DNA of 13,732 nucleotides from Elusimicrobiota bacterium (GTDB taxonomy: Bacteria > Elusimicrobiota > Elusimicrobia > UBA1565 > UBA9628), in the NCBI GenBank assembly GCA_028717525.1, contig JAQUNT010000014.1, forward strand, positions 1-13,732. The letters run 5' to 3'. The position numbers were made by a program, and so were the translations under genes. Shown here one piece after another: positions 12,409 through 13,732 of this stretch. Numbering within the stretch: position 1 is the first letter of the stretch; each line of letters begins with the position of its first letter. The notes beneath the pieces were generated by a model. It saw only the letters and a list, made by a program, of their open reading frames with translations, was not told the DNA's origin and made no database searches.

Positions 12409-12917
12409 CGTCGGTCCCTCCGGGACACGGCCCTGCGGCGGTCGTCCTTGCGGCGGCGGTGGGACTGGCGGGAGCGCAGCAGGTTCTGCGGGTTGGGCGG
12501 CAGCAGCCCCGAGGCGATGGGGTCGAAGGCCGCGGGCAGCATGCGGAAGACCGTGGTCTTGGTGATGGTTTTGCGGCCCGAGGTCGGGTTGAGGTCCACG
12601 AGGTAGAGCTCGGTATCCTTGCTGCTGAACTCGATCATGACTTGGCGGCAGGCGCCGCAGGGCTTGGCCGCGCTGGCCACGATGCAGACGGCCTTCAGGG
12701 CCCGATGCCCGCGCGACACGGCGTTGAAGATGGAGACGCGCTCGGCGCAGATGCTCAGGCCGTAGGAGGCGTTCTCCACGTTGGCGCCCGAGAAGATGCG
12801 GCCGGTCTCGGTGAGGACCGCGGCGCCCACCCGGTAGCGGGAATAGGGGCAGTAGGCGCCCTTCTGGGCGGTGATCGCGGTATCGATGAGTCGGATGATG
12901 GGCTTGGTCAGTTTCAT
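12405..12917 (-). CDS. cdd: Cytidine deaminase with an arginine-rich C-terminal extension
   Basis: This 170-aa protein hydrolyses cytidine or deoxycytidine to uridine in pyrimidine salvage. The substrate loop NVENASYG (47-54), zinc/catalytic CAE (57-59, with Cys57 and Glu59) and PCGAC (86-90, Cys87 and Cys90) are intact, and the fold ends at the usual VFRMLPAAFDP (123-133). About 37 residues follow that the family does not need; from 148 to 170, 13 of 23 residues are Arg or Lys. The frame is used, since its stop overlaps the AccB-like ATG by four bases. The tail might bind RNA or membrane, or be a relic of a late stop codon. ATG 12917 follows AGGA and sits 16 bp after the phosphorylase gene, another nucleoside-salvage enzyme. 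Confidence 0.92.
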   Translation of the reverse strand: MKLTKPIIRLIDTAITAQKGAYCPYSRYRVGAAVLTETGRIFSGANVENASYGLSICAERVSIFNAVSRGHRALKAVCIVASAAKPCGACRQVMIEFSSKDTELYLVDLNPTSGRKTITKTTVFRMLPAAFDPIASGLLPPNPQNLLRSRQSHRRRKDDRRRAVSRRDRR

Positions 12918-12933
12918 GAAGGTTTCCTGTCGG

Positions 12934-13732
12934 TCATTTCTTGAGGTGCCTACCCACGAGCAGGTCGAGCTTGCGCAGGGTCCGGCGGCTGGCCCGCGCG
13001 GGGTCGGTGAAGATGGCGCCGGCCAGCGCCGCGGCGCAGCGGCAGCGGCGCGGCCGGGCCGCGAGCGCGGGCAAGGCGGCGGCCAGGAGGCGCTGGGCGT
13101 TGGCCACGTTGACGGCGAGGTTCTCCACCACCTTGCCGCTGGAGACCTCCTCGCCCTCCTTCCAGCAGTCGTAGTCCGTGACCAGGCAGACCGGGGCGTA
13201 GCAGAGCTCGGCCTCGCGCGCCAGCTTGGCCTCGGGCAGCACGGTCATGCCGATGAGGTCGTAGCCCTGGCGCCGGTGATACTCGGACTCCGCCTTGGTC
13301 GAGAAGGCCGGGCCTTCCATGCACACCAAGGTCCCGCCGCGCTGCGCCCGGATGCCCAGGGCGCGGGCGGCCTCGTGGAGGATGCCCGACTGCTCGTCGC
13401 AGAAGGGGCGGTCGAAGGCGACGTGCGCGACCAGGCCCGCGCCGAAGAAAGTGGAAGGGCGCCCCTTGGTCTCGTCGACGAGCTGGTCCGGGAAGACGAA
13501 GTCCCGCGGCGGCAGCTCCTCCTTGAGCGAGCCCACGGCCGAGACGGCGACCACGCGCTCGACGCCCAGGGACTTGAGCGCCCAGAGGTTGGCCCGGCTG
13601 TTGACCTCGCAGGGCAGCCGGGTGTGGCCGCGGCCGTGGCGGGGCAGGAAGGCGCAGGCCACTCCCGAGAGCTCTCCCAGCAGGATCGGGCCCGAGGGCG
13701 CGCCGAAGGGGGTCTTCACCCGGACCTCGCGG
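12934..13732 (-). CDS. mtnP: S-methyl-5'-thioadenosine phosphorylase (5' partial)
   Basis: The frame is open to the window edge and the first codons visible (REVRVKTPFGAPSGPI) match the interior of the family shortly after its N-terminus, so the true start is beyond 13732; the GTG at 13719 is an internal Val. MTAP/PNP family marks are FLPRHGRGHTRLP, NSRANLWALKSLGV, SAVGSLKEE, VFPDQLVDETKGRPSTFF, CMEGPAFSTKAES and IGMTVLPEAKLAREAELCYA. The TDYDCW motif favours MTA over purine nucleosides because these aspartates recognise adenine. It cleaves 5'-methylthioadenosine phosphorolytically to adenine and methylthioribose 1-phosphate in methionine salvage. It leads the minus-strand operon in this window. 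Six-amino-purine specificity is inferred from the motif, not proven. Confidence 0.92.
   Translation of the reverse strand, partial: REVRVKTPFGAPSGPILLGELSGVACAFLPRHGRGHTRLPCEVNSRANLWALKSLGVERVVAVSAVGSLKEELPPRDFVFPDQLVDETKGRPSTFFGAGLVAHVAFDRPFCDEQSGILHEAARALGIRAQRGGTLVCMEGPAFSTKAESEYHRRQGYDLIGMTVLPEAKLAREAELCYAPVCLVTDYDCWKEGEEVSSGKVVENLAVNVANAQRLLAAALPALAARPRRCRCAAALAGAIFTDPARASRRTLRKLDLLVGRHLKK

Overview
The window is a gene-dense, very GC-rich bacterial segment with strong third-position G/C codon bias. It encodes 17 protein-coding genes, two of them cut by the window edges, and I see no rRNA, tRNA, CRISPR array or transposase. Heptose-phosphate genes (gmhA and an RfaE2/HldE-type nucleotidyltransferase), lipoprotein and Sec-type signal peptides, and a FecR-like exported protein point to a diderm (Gram-negative) organism. 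The domain style (NHL/transglutaminase/TPR chimeras, zinc-ribbon/TPR membrane proteins) would fit an uncultured lineage such as Elusimicrobiota or a relative, but that placement is a guess.

Layout. (1) Bases 1-3202, plus strand: a tail-to-head row of a large NHL-FN3-like-transglutaminase-TPR protein (5' end missing), a 160-aa exported protein and a 138-aa membrane-anchored protein. (2) 3185-4013: a HigB/HigA-type toxin-antitoxin module with its own promoter, lower in GC, set between two perfect 25-bp direct repeats. The repeats lie exactly over the stop codons of the flanking convergent genes, so the module looks like a clean insertion. (3) 5355 down to 4003, minus strand: a small operon of a four-helix membrane protein, a 58-aa coupled ORF opening with GTG, and a class I SAM-dependent methyltransferase, driven by a good sigma70-like promoter at 5425-5453. 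(4) 5537-7548, plus strand: an exported agmatine/peptidylarginine-deiminase-family protein and a lipoprotein zinc metallopeptidase (HExxH...E). (5) 13732 down to 7545, minus strand: one long, tightly packed gene string: MTA phosphorylase (5' end missing), cytidine deaminase, an AccB-like carrier protein, a double-zinc-ribbon/TM/TPR protein, AccC, GmhA, RfaE2-type nucleotidyltransferase and a FecR-domain protein. Gaps are 1-16 bp or the genes overlap, so this is probably a single operon mixing nucleoside salvage, acyl-CoA carboxylase and LPS-heptose functions.

The observations most worth checking are the 25-bp repeats around the toxin-antitoxin module, the AccB-like protein that lacks the biotinylated lysine although it sits near an intact AccC, and the exported deiminase whose canonical catalytic His position is Asp. 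No stretch longer than 300 bases lacks a gene. The largest gap, 5356-5536, holds two divergent promoters; 3203-3315 holds the toxin-antitoxin promoter; 3954-4002 holds only a weak hairpin without a T tract.
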